From NCBI RefSeq assembly GCF_030272615.1, contig NC_081408.1, positions 402,471,889 to 402,535,888 of the forward strand: DNA of 64,000 nt. The letters are read 5' to 3'. The notes under the pieces are model-generated. The model had not been told where the DNA came from and did no database searches. It saw only the letters and a program-made list of their open reading frames with translations. The DNA is from Cryptomeria japonica (taxonomy: Eukaryota; Streptophyta; Pinopsida; Cupressales; Cupressaceae). Every line of letters starts with the position of its first letter. The stretch's first letter is position 1. Positions 24,330-36,780 of the stretch are shown here, in pieces. Position numbers and translations under genes: made by a program.

Positions 24330-26094
24330 TGGGAGTCAGCCAGGGAGGGATTTCCACCTTTGGGTATAGTCTAGGACACTTTCACCTCCTTTCTTCTTGG
24401 CTTGACATAGATCCAACATGGAGACATTGTTTTCAATATTATAGTGATATTGGGCCACAAATTGCTCTGATAAGTTAGCGAATGTAGTGATAGTTCCGAA
24501 CAGCAACTTGGAAAACCATTCAATAGCACATACACTAATAATCTTAGGAAATAATTGTAGAAGATAATTGTCACGCCATGAAACCTCTTGATAGGCCATG
24601 AAAAACTCTTTGACATGATGGCGTGGATCACCTTTCACATTGTATTTATCAAATTTGGGCATTTCAAAATGCTTGGGAAAAATCATAGCTATTTGGACTT
24701 GTCAAAGGGGTAAGGACAAAGCTCATCAAACTTGATAACTCACTCGGAGCTACTCTCTTGTAAGGTTTTGAGAGTGGCCTTCATTTCTTCCCATTCACTA
24801 TTGACCGAAGAAGGGTCTGGAGATGGAGTAGTAGATTGATATTGTGGTACTTGATATGACACCTGATGTAAATGAAGATGACTTTATTGTTGTGGAAGAT
24901 GCTAATAACTTGTTGAATTTTGATAAATAGGGACTTGTTGCTGGGCAAGTAGTTTTTATTGATATTGAGGTGGCTATGAGTACTTTGCAACATTTTGTTG
25001 AGGTGTGATGTGGTGTTGCTCATACTGCACATTAGAGAACTACGAGACTTGTGAAGTACCACCTTGAAGATAATTGCCCCCAGTATAGTTAGGATACATG
25101 TTATATTGGGCATGATGCGATGGGGGATTTTGACTAGCATCACCTTGTAACTGAGTAATATTCATTACAACATATGATGAAGGGAGTGCTTGCAAGTAAC
25201 TAAATCATGGTTGTGAGATGACAAGTTGAAAAGTCATTTGTAATTGCTATTGCAGAGCACTGACAACTTGTGGCATTGATGGCACGGGAAGGGGTACAAA
25301 TGACGATGGCACTGTGTAACTCATGCCCTTAGTCAACACCAGTGGGGGTATAGATAATGATGGCATTGTGTAACTCATCCCCCTATTCTTATTTTGTGTG
25401 ATAAATGACAAAGGATAGCCTGGCATTCTCATGGTCCAAGTCAGCGCTTGTGTAGAAGACATGTTTATGGGTCAAGTGACCAGATTGTTGAAAGGTGTGA
25501 CTTTCATAACACTGGACGTCATGGGCATTTGATCCATCAGCAAGAGAGATGTGGTAAGTTGTTTGGATAGCACATTGACCGACGCATTGTAGATACCTCC
25601 TCCTAAAAATTGGGGTCTTGATAACTTGGCATAGAATGATTAATAATGTCATGTAAGGCTATCAATAGTTGGCCATATGATTGACGTAAGTGGGTCACTC
25701 TGGGGTGATTTTGCCACCATCATTTGGGTTTTCCATTGGATTGCAAATGATGACGAGGGTAGCAGAAAGCACACCTACTGTTGAAGGGGATATTGTGTAC
25801 TTGCAGTTAAAGGTGGATCAATTGATGCGACTGTCATGCCTCTAGTAACCATGTTAGTGAAGATGAGATTTTTATAACTCTATGATTTCTTCTATTTGAA
25901 AGGAATTTATCTATCAGGTTAATTTGAGAGTCTGTCTCTTTAGGTTGGTTGATCATGGTGTCATCAAGGATAGTAGGATTGAGCAGATCATAGGTACTGG
26001 GAACATTCCCTGACATAATAGGGTTGAGACATGAATCAAGATTTTGTTGTGAGTTTAAAAACCCTAATCCCAAATGAGGAGTTTGTTTCTCCAT
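24330..26094 (-). pseudogene. Element 2 gag, degraded
   Basis: It starts at an ATG at 26094 (MEKQTPHLGLGFLNSQQ). The middle (25650-24800) is rich in Gln, Pro, Ser and Tyr, and many of its stops fall at Gln positions. The conserved gag core follows: LCPYPFDKS, then FEMPKFDKYNVKGDP, SVCAIEWFSKL, and MLDLCQAKKKGGES (24686-24336). Element 3 gag has the matching series LCPYPFDKK-like, PKYDKYDARYDP, MEWFSRL and MLDLCNVKQKNG. The protein would form the particle core. Confidence 0.82.
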
Positions 26095-26100
26095 AGCTTG

Positions 26101-29100
26101 TCTAGATTAAGATCGAGTGATTATGGGCATGGACTACGAGATGAGATGATGAAACAATGAGAACATGAAACTGAAATCAAGGATTGGATAAGTTGCCCGA
26201 TTTTATCAATGCTGACAAGAAGATAGACCTAAGATGAATGCAAATGACTGGTTCGAAGATAAATTGATTAAGGAATGAATATTCAAATCATAATTGGATG
26301 ACGTATGAATGAAGCAATGTGACACTAAAGTTACTTAAGAGGATACATTAAAGCAATGGAATATATCAAAGTGAATCAAACATTTGGCTCGAGGTGATAA
26401 GATCCTGATGAAATAAAAGATAAAACTCCAAACATGATATAGTCAAGGATTTGATAATGATTTGTCACATGAAAGATGCAAACTATTGTGATTTGAGGAG
26501 ATGGGAGCAAAAAGGATTGATTTGATCGATTTGATTAACTTGATAGGATTGATTGATAGATTGAACTGTTAGACCAACTAATTAACCAAAATAGAAGGAT
26601 CAATTTGATTGAAATGATATAATACAATTGGTGACACAATTGATCAAATAAGGAAATCAAATTTTGATAAAAATATTTAATCCCTGATTTAGATTAAAAT
26701 TGATGATGACAAAGGAAACATGAGTTCAAAATGATGATGATGATGATGACGCAAGATAAAAATGGTGACCAAGATATGATTAGTGACTGGGATGATTGAA
26801 TGCAATGAGATAAACCACACACTGGATAGATGATAATAATAAGGTAAGAATTGATATTATTACAACCAAGGATTTGACTAGCAACTGAGATGATAAAAGT
26901 GATCACTCAAGTCGAGACCCTAGTAGATGATAATGAACGTATGCTAGAAATGATGACCAAGATCTGATGCAACAATGATGATAGACATGATAATGTGATT
27001 TGACATCTAGCTTAGGTATCCCCAAACCCGTTCCTAACAGAATTTTGACAGCATAAGGGGACAACTGACGTAAATTCACTAGAATGAGAGGACAATTTGT
27101 TGAAGGACAAAACTAAAGTAGGATCCCACGATGTGAAATGTTTGAAACAGGATTGATTTTGATAAAATATTTTGACACAAAACACGACAAACATGCAATT
27201 AGAATAAGTACATTAATATTCATGTACTTCTTAGGCTAGTCAAAAGACAATACTTATTGAATCTCTTTGCCCAAAATACCACATTCAGTTGGATAGATAA
27301 AATCTTGGTAGAATAGGCTCCACTCCATAGCACACACTTCTCGAGAATGCCATGCTTCAAATTTATAAGGACCTGAAGATCCAGACAAATTTACTATCTC
27401 AACTTAAAGGGTACATAAGGGGTTTCTTAAACATGTGCATATCACAACGCCCGAGTCAAAAAGTAGAAGGTTTTTGGACACTTAAACAATGGTTTGTAGT
27501 AGTTTTTCGATGGGTCCAATCCAATGATAGATTCTCAAAGTAAGCTAATTAAGGCTTTAATTAAGCTTATCGATCTAGAGAAGGCCTCCACATATGACGA
27601 ATTCATTCAATACTTCAGCCCCCTGACCGGATTTTTTATATAGCGGCTCAAAAAACACCACTCAAGAACACGCTAGGAGAGATGATATCCCCAATGTGCC
27701 TCTATTTCAAACCACTCCCTTGACGTGATGAGACCCCCAAGAGGTGATTCTCTACTCAAAAGAAAAGTGAGCATCATTAATCACCTTTCTCGTCACCCAA
27801 GGTCCATAAAGGCAAGGGGAAAGGATACTTGATGTAATAGTTGGTCAACCCTACATGTGAAAAAGCGTGCCAAACTTAAAAGACACTTGATTAATTTTAA
27901 TTCCAAATTGAAATATTGTCTAACTATCAAAATCAAAGACACTTAGTTTGAAAGCATAGTCAACAACGTCCTGCACCAAATGTGTTAGTAGTTTAAATAT
28001 AAGTCTTCTCCCAATGAGCACCAAGTTGATACACATATTATAAGTAACACAAAAAACCTAAGCTATGATAATGAACTAAAATTGACCTAATTCAAAGTTG
28101 AATTCAACAATTATGCCTAAGATTATGCCTCTACAGAGGCACAGAACAAAGACATCACAAGTGTAGAACAGAGCTACACATACGCAGTTTCTAACTACAC
28201 AGGTGTCAAAAACTCCAACATAGGTGAAATTCAAAGCTACATAGATGCACAAGTACAGTTCCTATGTAAAACAAAGAAAATTAATCATATAGAAAGTGAT
28301 CCCTGCAAAATTGAAGCCATGGTGAGCATGTAAACCCTAATTTTGAAGAAATTTGCTCTATTTGACCTCAAAAACCACTATGATTGCAAGATATTGATCA
28401 AATTTCAAAAACCCATTGTGAATCCACTCCAAAGGAACCAAATGCAACTCATAAATCAGGAAATGTAGAAGTTTCAAGCATATCTAAGTGAAATGCAGAG
28501 TTTAGCAAACCTAAAACCCTAATGACCCTAAAGTGAAAAGTTGTTGTTCATCACCATCCTAATTAGCCTTATATGAGTTCATTCAGCCCTTAGAACCATA
28601 ATTAGACTAATTATAGCTAACTTGAAGTAGAATTGAAAGATTTATGTTCATTTTAAAGCCACAAATTGAGAAGTTATTGTTCTTTTTAACCCAAATTTGC
28701 ATGAAACTAAGTGTGAAAGATTGTTGTTCATTCACAAAGCCTAATTAGGGCTACATGAGTTTATTTTAACCCAGTTGATCAATAAATAGTCCTATGTTAA
28801 CCTTATAAGAATAAAAATTTGAGTAATTTGGCAAATTGAAGCAAGTAGGATAAACTGCCCTAGAACACTGCATGGGAGTAGGTCGAGGTTGCACAGGCGT
28901 AGATCCCTCCTGCAAAGGCGCAAATCAGCCTTGCATGGGCACAATTCAGCCTTGCATATGCATAGAATAGATTTTCACAAACACAAATCAACCTTACACA
29001 GGCACAATTCAACCTTGCACAAGTGTAGAACTACCTTGCACAGGCATAGTTTGCCTCAACACAAGTGCATAAGTCCTGAAACTGCCCAGAAAAGTCCTTT

Positions 29101-29175
29101 TCCACTCATGATTTTGACTTGCAAACTAAAATGCACTCAAAAAACAACAAAAAGAATAGATTGACCCGTGAAGTG
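26101..29175 (-). other. Element 2 leader between PBS and gag
   Basis: A 3.1-kb AT-rich, non-coding leader. It holds gat-rich simple repeats (26695-26960), a looser copy of the tandem repeat around 28125-28260, and a clear array at 28870-29070 described separately. Long leaders are common in Ogre-type elements. I see no ORF with a known domain. Confidence 0.6.
28870..29070. repeat. Degenerate 21-bp tandem array in element 2 leader
   Basis: About nine units of a cttgcacaggcacaattcaac-like repeat. The open frame over it (28889-29164, + strand) yields a His/Leu repeat protein, which is best explained by the repeat itself. On the minus strand, which is the element's sense strand, one unit reads tttgcgcctttgcagg, close to the gcgcttttgcag core of the arrays in element 3. 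Confidence 0.75.
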
Positions 29176-29176
29176 G

Positions 29177-29194
29177 GTCCCATAGGGCATGCCA
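29177..29194 (-). other. Element 2 primer-binding site, decayed
   Basis: Next to the 5' LTR, the minus strand reads tggcatgccctatgggac. It aligns with tggtgcccaccgtggggc of element 3 at 10 of 18 positions, and most differences are transitions. Both can be derived from one ancestral site containing CG dinucleotides that decayed to TG or CA. The tRNA is not assigned. Confidence 0.55.
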
Positions 29195-29199
29195 TAAAA

Positions 29200-30252
29200 T
29201 GTGTGGATAAAATCATCTGCAAATACAAATGATTGAAAATCTAAATCAAGCAGTCTAAGATAACCCGGAATCACTCAAACACCTCAAGATTGATATTGTT
29301 GTTAAAAGGAGAATAGAAAGCATCAAATAAAAAATAATTAAAATCAAACCAATGTCCTCTTAATTTGATTTTTCTTCGGTTGGATGTGTGCTCAATGATG
29401 TAGCATGTGCTCGATTGTGCTCCATGATGCGAGATTAGGCTAATTGGATTCAAGATATGAGTATGAGATCATGGGATAAGAAGATGAGATGGTGGGATAT
29501 GAGGGTGAAATTAGACATTATGACGATATGGATATGCTAAGAGTGGATGAAATGCTACACTATAACAATGTGATTGTATGGCAGATGGATGAAGAGCCTA
29601 GAAAAGGGAGGGATTAAATAGAAATCGGGAGGAGAGGAAGGGATTGTGCAAATGCAATACTTGTCCTCAAGGAGGACAAATAGAAATCCTAAGAATGTCA
29701 TGTGGAATAGGCTCAACAAGGGAGGACAAAATTCCCCAAGAGGGAAAAATTTCAAGAAGGGGCACGACATGTGTCCTTAGGGACACATGTCCATTTGGGA
29801 GGAAGCCACCAAAAATAGGTTCAAATTTCCTAATATTAAGGAAATTAGGGAATCATGAGTGTGCACACACATGTGAGGGGACGTTAGGATAGGATAAGAT
29901 AAGGTTGGTTGGGAGGATAGGGTTGGTTAGAACCCAAAGGTTAGGTTAGAGGTTAGGTTAGAAGGGTAGTTAAAGTTAGGAGACATGTGACCAAAATGGA
30001 ATATTTGAATAAGGGTATGGAAAAGGGGAATTAATTAATTTGATTAATTAATTCAAGGATTAGAAGAAAAGGGAAGGGCAAATTAATTAAGATAATACTT
30101 AATCAATTTGGCTATGGGGCATGGCGTCATTTAATTAATTTAGCCAAAAGGAATGCTTGATTTGAATTGAATAATATGAATTATTTAATTAATACAAGCA
30201 ACTTAGGAGATTTGATCTGATTGAAATAATTAGTCAAATTTAAGTGTCTACA
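29200..30252 (-). repeat. Element 2 5' LTR (1,053 bp)
   Basis: It begins tgtgtgg and ends ctaca when read on the + strand, so the minus-strand LTR runs tgtag to caca. The outer parts match 16504-16963. The middle (29391-29969) is unique to this copy and includes a ggttag-rich stretch (29903-29968). The TTAATTAA-rich 3' part is strongly conserved between the two copies. Confidence 0.9.
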
Positions 30253-30261
30253 ATGTTTTAT

Positions 30262-31605
30262 TATATTTTAATTTTATCACCAAGTTCTTAGTAAGGGACC
30301 TGGATTTCTTATTAGCACCTTCCAACTAAGGTAGTTCAACTTGCATGATCTCCATATGTTTCTTAGATGACATCATTTCCTATATGATTTGCAAAGAGAA
30401 ATTTTTATAAATTTTCTCTTTAAAATATTATACCACAATCATCACACTCTCCTTATCTAGCTTCTCATTCAGAAGTGTCTCATGCAAACTCTCAACAAAT
30501 TCTTCCATATGATTTAATAAAGAATGAATAGAATTAATTTTTTCTATAATTGTGTCTCAAGCATTAGTGTACTCCTTGATCACAATCTTGGTGGATCTTA
30601 TCCACTCCACTATTGTATCTCTATCTACATCCTCCAAAATTAGGTTCAAATCAATCTTCTTTATTTTCTAGAGTGTTGGGAGATAACTCTCCCACAAAAG
30701 AACTGAATCTTGAATATTTATCCCTTCCCTTCCACTCCCTTGTAGGAGGTCATTCAATGCAATTAATTGAGTTTTCAATTGATCATAATTATTAAAAAAT
30801 TGATGAATGACATTTTCTCCTAATTTTTCAATTTCACTCTCTAGTTTAGAGCTACAAAAATAAAAGAATCTCTAGCTACACCTGCTCCAGACAATCCTTG
30901 TGTAAGATCATCTTGGATTCTATTAGAGGGATTATTTGAATTGATGGGACCCAAGAGTTGGCTAATAAACTTATTTAATTCAACCTTATGAGCCTTCAAC
31001 TCTTCCTTGGTCTCATCCTCTTTATCCATTCTCCAAAATATTCGATCTACTACTTGTCTAAGAGAATGTTTTTCACCTTCTTTATGTTGCTCCCCCAAAT
31101 CCAATTCTTGGATTTGGTAATATTATACTCTCATTTCATTCTCTGGTTTGTCAACCACTTGAATGACAATTTGGGCCTCTTGGTGCTTGGATTCATCTAC
31201 TATCCCTACTACTAATTCCTTGCACATTTTCTAGTTCTAGGAGTCTTGAAGGTTTTCTCTAACATAGATAAATTTGTATCTGTCACCTACTTATATCTCC
31301 TTTCTTTTTAAGCAATCAATCATGCAATCCAAAAAAGAGTGGAACTAGTACTTCATCCTCTTATTTTCAAGGCATATCTAATGTCATTGCATTGTGTTGG
31401 GTGAAAATTTTGTAAACTTGAGGAGTTACAAAATATGGATTTTCACCATAGTGTGTGAGACAATACCTCTCAGAAGGACAGATATGGTCTCTCCTATTTA
31501 TAAGGGAAGGATCCCCCTTTCTAATGCAATCTATATCTACTCTTAATCTACCTGCTAACTTTACACTAATTTCAGGATGATACGATAACTTAGTTCTCTT
31601 TTTTT
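30262..31605 (-). pseudogene. Orphan coding remnant, part B (coiled coil)
   Basis: Reading down the minus strand, 31590-31310 gives LSYHPEISVKLAGRLRVD, then CPSERYCLTHYGENPYFVTP and VYKIFTQHNAMTLDMP. From 31104 an 87-codon piece carries DRIFWRMDKEDETKEELKAH. After a frame change, 30850-30262 gives a charged helical stretch with LGENVIHQFFNNYDQLKTQL and HMEEFVESLHETLLNEK. The later part is predicted coiled coil. It stops at the edge of the element 2 LTR, so that insertion probably cut it. I do not recognise the family. Confidence 0.5.
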
Positions 31606-32454
31606 CAAAACAAGTATTTCTCCAATTCTCTATTTAGAACAGAGCAACAAAAAAATTTTAACTTACAGTAGTCTTAAAAATCTATGCTTATTGGAAGAAA
31701 AGTGTTAATGAAAGTACAAAGTCTCCCATTGCTTCCTTTTTTGAAAATGACTTAAGGGATGGGTCTTTTGTATACAAAGAGCTCAAAGTCTCCTTCAAAT
31801 ATTCAAGTCCTATCAACAACTATAACCCAAATAATTATATATTGTACACACAAAGTCTTCCAAATATATCACAAAACTTTATACTCTAACAAGAGAACTC
31901 AACAAAGCACAAAGTCTTCACCTTATTATCCACTTAATACAAAAAATTTCAACAAGATATCATAACACAAATTCTAGAATATTTTACTTTTATCTCTTTC
32001 AATTCAAATACTTTTCACAAAAAAAGATATAATATCAAAGAAAGTAGAAAATAATGACATAAGAACATTCCCTCACACAATAAAGTAGTCCCAAGACAAA
32101 TATTGGATGTAACTTCTTTTCATCTTTGATTAAACTTCTTGAATACACTACAAGCTCAAATTCTTAGATAGATTTTTAATTTTGTAGAGTTTCAACGTAT
32201 TAGCCAAAAGATATTTATTACAAAAGGATCCCTCATATATATAAAGGAGGGATGATGCACAAAAATAGGTAAAAGTTACAACTAATTGTAACTAAGTCAA
32301 AAGTAGAAACCTATTTGACTTAGAACACATGCAAAGTCCTATATGTGTACTAGTGCATACATAGAATGACATTTGAGGTGTCAATAATTTATTATAAAAT
32401 GACACCAAGAGAGCATAAAATAATATAAGTATCTTCATCTTCACATTGATCTCA
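31606..32454. other. AT-rich non-coding stretch between two coding remnants
   Basis: Very AT-rich with no long frame on the minus strand. It lies between two minus-strand coding remnants and might be an intron or an intergenic spacer of the same old unit. I see no definite splice sites. Confidence 0.35.
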
Positions 32455-32830
32455 TTTCTATTATTCTTCAAACTTATGTAGAGAGATTTTCATTTGGGCT
32501 TCATTGGGTCCCTGAAAATTACTGGTAATGATGAAACCAAATGAATATTTTTGTTGATAATAGGCTCCATCTTATAGTATGAGGCTGTTTGCTCAATCCT
32601 TTTGAGAAATTATACTAGGTCTACATGACCTATTTAAATATCCCTTATATTATCAATATTTGAAGATACTGATGAAGGTGAGAAGACTAGATGTGGATCT
32701 TGCTTCTTGAACTTCATTGTCTTTTTACCTAGAGATGGTTCCATCATATATACAAGGATGGTACTGTAGCATAGAGAAATCATTAATACTTGAGAAGAAC
32801 AATCACCAACCAACTTAATCATCAGAAATA
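32455..32830 (-). pseudogene. Orphan coding remnant, upstream piece
   Basis: On the minus strand, MIKLVGDCSSQVLMISLCYS begins at 32822 and continues with MEPSLGKKTMKFKKQDPHLV, a Ser-rich segment and, past a TAG at 32634, FLKRIEQTASYYKMEPIINK. The sequence has protein-like composition, but no domain is recognised. It directly follows the palindrome array in the minus-strand direction. Confidence 0.35.
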
Positions 32831-32902
32831 AATAGGATTATGCATGTGTTTCATTTGGTGCCACTAGGGTTACAAAAACCCTCATTGTATCATGGTAGAA
32901 CA

Positions 32903-34145
32903 AGTGTAAAATGGGCCTATGAACCCTATTTACATGTGTGTGCATTTGGTGTAATTCGGGTTCGTAGACCCAATTTAAACTTAAGGCTAAGTGTGGATTA
33001 CAAGTGTAGTTTCGGTTTGTAGATTTGAACTACACATCATAAATGGGAAAAATAAAAAACTAGGTGTAGTTCGGACCTACAAACCCGAACTACACTTAGT
33101 AAAACAAAAAGTAGTGTACATTGGGCCGATAGGTCTAAACTACACCTAAACTATGCATTGGATAAATTAGGTGTAGTTCTTATCAATAGGACCATACTAC
33201 ACCAAAGGGAGAGACATGGTGTATTTTGGACCTATCAGTCCAAACTACACCTAAAAGGAAGGAACACAGTGGTGAGGTTTGGGTTTATAAACCCGAACAC
33301 CACCATGGGTTTGGTGTGGTTTGTATTTATAAACCCAAACCCCACCACTCACAAGCATTTGAACAAGAAATGAAACACCATGCTATTTGGGTTTATAGAC
33401 CCAAACAATACCATGTAAATGGTGTTGTTCAGGCCGGTAAACCCAAACACCACCTATTACAAATGACATTGCAAGGGAAAAAACTAACATGGTATTCAGG
33501 TTGATGAACCCAAATACCACCAATTATTGGTGCAATTTGGACTCACCAACCCAAATACCACCAAGGGTCAAACAAAAGAATGGAGATAAGGCATAAAATT
33601 TAAAATGTGAATCATGTCATACAAACAAAACAATGTGGTTCGGGTTTGCAAACCCAACCACAATCATGGAGGATATAAATGCAAATCACAAACCAAAAAC
33701 CCCAGCTAGGGCACAAAAAGGAAAGCCATGAAAAGATTAATAGGGAAAAGCCAAGGAGAAAGTAACTCACTAATATAAATGGAGGTAACCTTGCAATTCT
33801 AGAGGAGAAGAATGATCCACGAATTCACCATTGAGAAAAATGTTGAACCAACAAGAAAATATGCAAGTTGAAAAGATTAAAAAAGAAATATAAAAGTCCC
33901 AAATCAAATCGGTATAGGAGACATTAATTCCAACATGAAGTGCAATTAAGAGGTTCAAATTGGATTCATGAACCCAATTTGCACTTATGGCTAGCTCAAA
34001 GGTGCATTCTGGATTCATGAACCCGATTTACACCTTTGCACAAAGGGAAAAACATAAAGGGAAGGTTTAAATTGGGTCTATGAACCCGATTTACACCTAA
34101 AGGCCAAAATGGTGTAAATTGGGTTTATAGGCCCGATTAACAACT
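32903..34145. repeat. Array of about 18 imperfect palindromes
   Basis: Units of about 34 bp, each able to fold into a hairpin with stems of roughly 11-15 bp and a short AT loop, spaced 45-90 bp in most of the array with one wider gap at 33670-33935. Clear examples lie at 33003-33036, 33063-33097, 33217-33252, 33268-33304, 33312-33347, 33379-33415, 33421-33454, 33490-33521, 33633-33667, 33999-34036 and 34110-34145. The loop region is often gggtttatagaccc. Arm sequences differ between units (for example gtagttcgg versus ggtattcagg), yet the opposite arm usually changes to match. The array ends 15 bp before the element 3 LTR. Function unknown. Confidence 0.85.
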
Positions 34146-34160
34146 AAAACTTAAAATGGG

Positions 34161-35325
34161 TGTATACACCTAAAAATTGGCTATGAGCAATTAAATAAAT
34201 ATTTTATATTTATTTAATAATTATTCTTCTATTAAATAATTAATTTGAAAAGATTAGTTTATTTAATTCATTTTCATGTCTTTCTATTAATTAATATTTT
34301 ATTAATTAATTCATCTATTTTATTCCTCTAATTAAATAAATATCTAATATTTAATTATTTAATTAAATATCTACTATTTAATTATCTCCTCCAAACAATT
34401 AAATATCCAATATTTAATAGTTATTCTCCTATCCTATAGTCTCAAATATTAAATAATTCCTAGATTATTTAATCCCTTATCGAACTCATTCTTCCATCTC
34501 CACTTCATCTTCTCTTTGCCAACTCATCAAACATGTGGCTAAGGAAATTAATATTTCTTAATATTAATTCGTCATTTATCCTCAACTTCCAAAATTAATG
34601 AAAATTGTGTACGTACACATATCTCATAACCATTTCCTATATTCTCTCCAACACCCCCTACATCTTAGGAAGGACTTGATTCCACTAGTCCTCTCATGCC
34701 TAAATTTCCTCCAACCATCCCTAGATTCCCTCAGTCAGCAACTCAGTCAAGGTGAGATGAGTGACACTTGTCTTCTCCTTTCCCCTTTCTCTCAACCTTC
34801 ACCTTTGCTCATAGCCATCCAAATCTATAGATCTAATCATGACCATTGATCTAAGCCACATCATCTTATCCTCTCAAAGTCCATAAAATCAAGAGATTTA
34901 GTTAAGAGATTTAATCTTCAAGTTAGACTTCAAGAGACTGCAAGTGCATTTTGCAAGCTAATCTTATGCATTCGTGAGTTTTTGAAGCAAATAGCAATAT
35001 AGAAAATATCATACAACATTTTAGCATAATCATGTAGTATTTGCATATCATAGTGTCAATTAACTACAAGTTATTAGTCCATTCTTCATATGCCATCTTG
35101 GAAGCGAACAATGCATTGTCTGAGAGCACACCATCTGCAACCAGGAACAATGGAGTTAGGACACAATGAGACATAAGCCATGAAGGTAAAATAATGTTTT
35201 ATTTTAGTATGTATTTCATGTAGTTTCATTGGTGGATTTTGAATTTCTTGTATGCAATTCCATTATATTTTGTGAAACTAACTTATTACATGTAACATTC
35301 TGAGGATGAAATTCAAGCTCACACA
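34161..35325 (+). repeat. Element 3 5' LTR (1,165 bp)
   Basis: It starts tgtatacacc and ends tcacaca, exactly as the 3' copy does. The AT-rich first 430 bp and the last 42 bp are shared with 50261-50716; the middle (34589-35284) is present only here. It would carry the promoter and the start of the transcript. Confidence 0.93.
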
Positions 35326-35328
35326 TTT

Positions 35329-35346
35329 TGGTGCCCACCGTGGGGC
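35329..35346 (+). other. Element 3 primer-binding site
   Basis: tggtgcccaccgtggggc lies three bases after the LTR, the usual place for tRNA priming of minus-strand DNA. Plant gypsy elements often have tggcgccc at this place, so the T at position four may be a decayed CG. The tRNA species is not assigned. Confidence 0.75.
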
Positions 35347-35389
35347 TAGACCTCGCATATACATTTAAAAATCTCACAAAAAGTTAAAT

Positions 35390-35765
35390 TAACGCATTTG
35401 TAATGCAGATTCATGCATGTGTGAATTCTGATAGTGCTTTTGTTCAATAGGTTAGCACATTTGCATCATAGGTTAGAGCATATGTCATGCAGGTTAGCGC
35501 TTTTGTCTAAAAAAATGTGCATTTGAATCATTGGTTAGCGCATATGTCATATAGGTTAGTGCTTTTGTCTTAAATTCTACGCATTCGTATCACAGGTTCA
35601 CGCATTTGCATCATAGGTTAGCACATATGTCAAAGAAATTGTTCTTTTGTATCCACAGAGTAGCACTTTTACAGTCTAAGTTAGCGCTTTTGATCTGCAG
35701 TTTAGTGCTTTTGAATAGAAAGATAGCACATATGTTAGGTTAGTGCTTCTGTTTATAAAACTGAC
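35390..35765 (+). repeat. Degenerate 20-23-bp tandem array in element 3 leader
   Basis: About sixteen units built on ggttagcgcttttgtc and ggttagcgcatatgtc variants. The same motif occurs in reverse orientation at 49535-49755 near the 3' end of the element. The array is untranslated leader; no open frame is maintained. Confidence 0.8.
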
Positions 35766-36099
35766 AAAATTTTCTTGCAGGTCCGAATGTCCAAGAAATC
35801 ATATTTTTAGATTACTAACATGCATGTGCAGGATGGCATTTAAGGCAAATTTTATGCATTTTATCATCTAGCTAATTAAAAGTCTTCATTTGGGAAGTAA
35901 TATATCATATCTTGTTCACCTAGTTTAACTAAGAGGATGAATTGACAGCATGCAACTTGCATTTTTGGTATTTTCTCTAAAATAGTTGCACATAGACTTT
36001 TAAAAGGGCTAAAATGAACACCATGCTTGTTGGAGCAACATCTCCAAATAGGACTTAGCCAATAATTGCTTTGAAAAGGTTAAAAAGAATACTTGTATT

Positions 36100-36780
36100 C
36101 CGTGTCTTGAAGTGGTAGGTATATGCTCTCCCCTTAATTGGGTGACCAAAAAGCCAAACCCACTCTTTTATGCTTTCTTTACTTTTAAGCAATTAAATCC
36201 TTTAGAGGGCCTGCCTTCCCGAGCTGCCTTGAGGGGGCCAGTGAGAGGGGAATGACCTAAAGTGGAAACGGGCTAATACCAAGTCCTTCCAATCCACTAT
36301 AAATAAATCATGTTTGTGACGAAAGTCCCAAACAACATGTGCTGATAAGTTCATACCAACACTATGTTTCCCCATAAACCCTATGGAGCATAACCTCTAT
36401 AGGCTGGGAACCTTTTGTATTTACAAACTGAAAGTGTCGCATGTATGGCCACATGACTGGAAGCCTTTACTAAAAACCACTTGTACTAGTTGCCAAAATC
36501 CTTCTAGTTGTTGGCGCAGGAGGTTGGACCTCTGAAGTGGCTCACATATATACGGTTCCTAGTAGAGATATAAAGTTTGCCATGGGGATATCTCATGGAA
36601 ACTGGTGCTTGGCTGCCTCGAAGAAGTGAGTGTCGAGGGTGGAGCCAGTGGGGTCAAGCATCTAAATATCCGCTTTGAATAGCATAGCCTCGGGGGAAAC
36701 TCCACATGAGATTCAACAACTATTGTCTCAGCCTACCATAGGGATTGTACTTGCTTGTGCATTTTTGTTTATTAAACACT
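36100..36780 (+). other. GC-richer block in element 3 leader
   Basis: Amid AT-rich leader, this block has a balanced composition with tracts such as gagggggccagtgagagggg and ggcgcaggaggttggacctc. It contains no convincing ORF. The composition suggests a conserved, possibly structured leader, such as a packaging or translation element, but this is inference. Confidence 0.4.

Larger units (their letters stand above)
16504..30252 (-). mobile_element. Element 2: Tat-type Ty3-gypsy retrotransposon, decayed
   Basis: A complete but dead element of 13.7 kb on the minus strand. Its 5' LTR is 29200-30252 and its 3' LTR 16504-16963. Going down the minus strand: PBS, leader with tandem repeats, gag with zinc knuckle, protease, RT, RNase H, extra archaeal-type RNase H, integrase, a conserved post-pol motif, spacer and PPT. 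This order matches plant Tat/Ogre elements. The flanking pentamers gtata (left) and atgtt (right) do not match, so no target duplication is visible. Domains are broken by many stops and shifts. Confidence 0.88.

Noticed and set aside
28870-29070. Possible CRISPR array
   Set aside because: The units are contiguous and degenerate, with no constant repeat and unique spacers, and the DNA is from a plant.
28889-29164. 91-codon His/Leu-rich frame
   Set aside because: It is the translation of a tandem repeat on the antisense strand of element 2.
33158-33504. Overlapping + strand frames in the palindrome array
   Set aside because: They follow the repeat units and conflict with each other; no protein family.
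32903-34145. Palindrome array as microRNA precursor cluster
   Set aside because: Stems of 11-15 bp are too short for known plant precursors; kept as a structural finding only.
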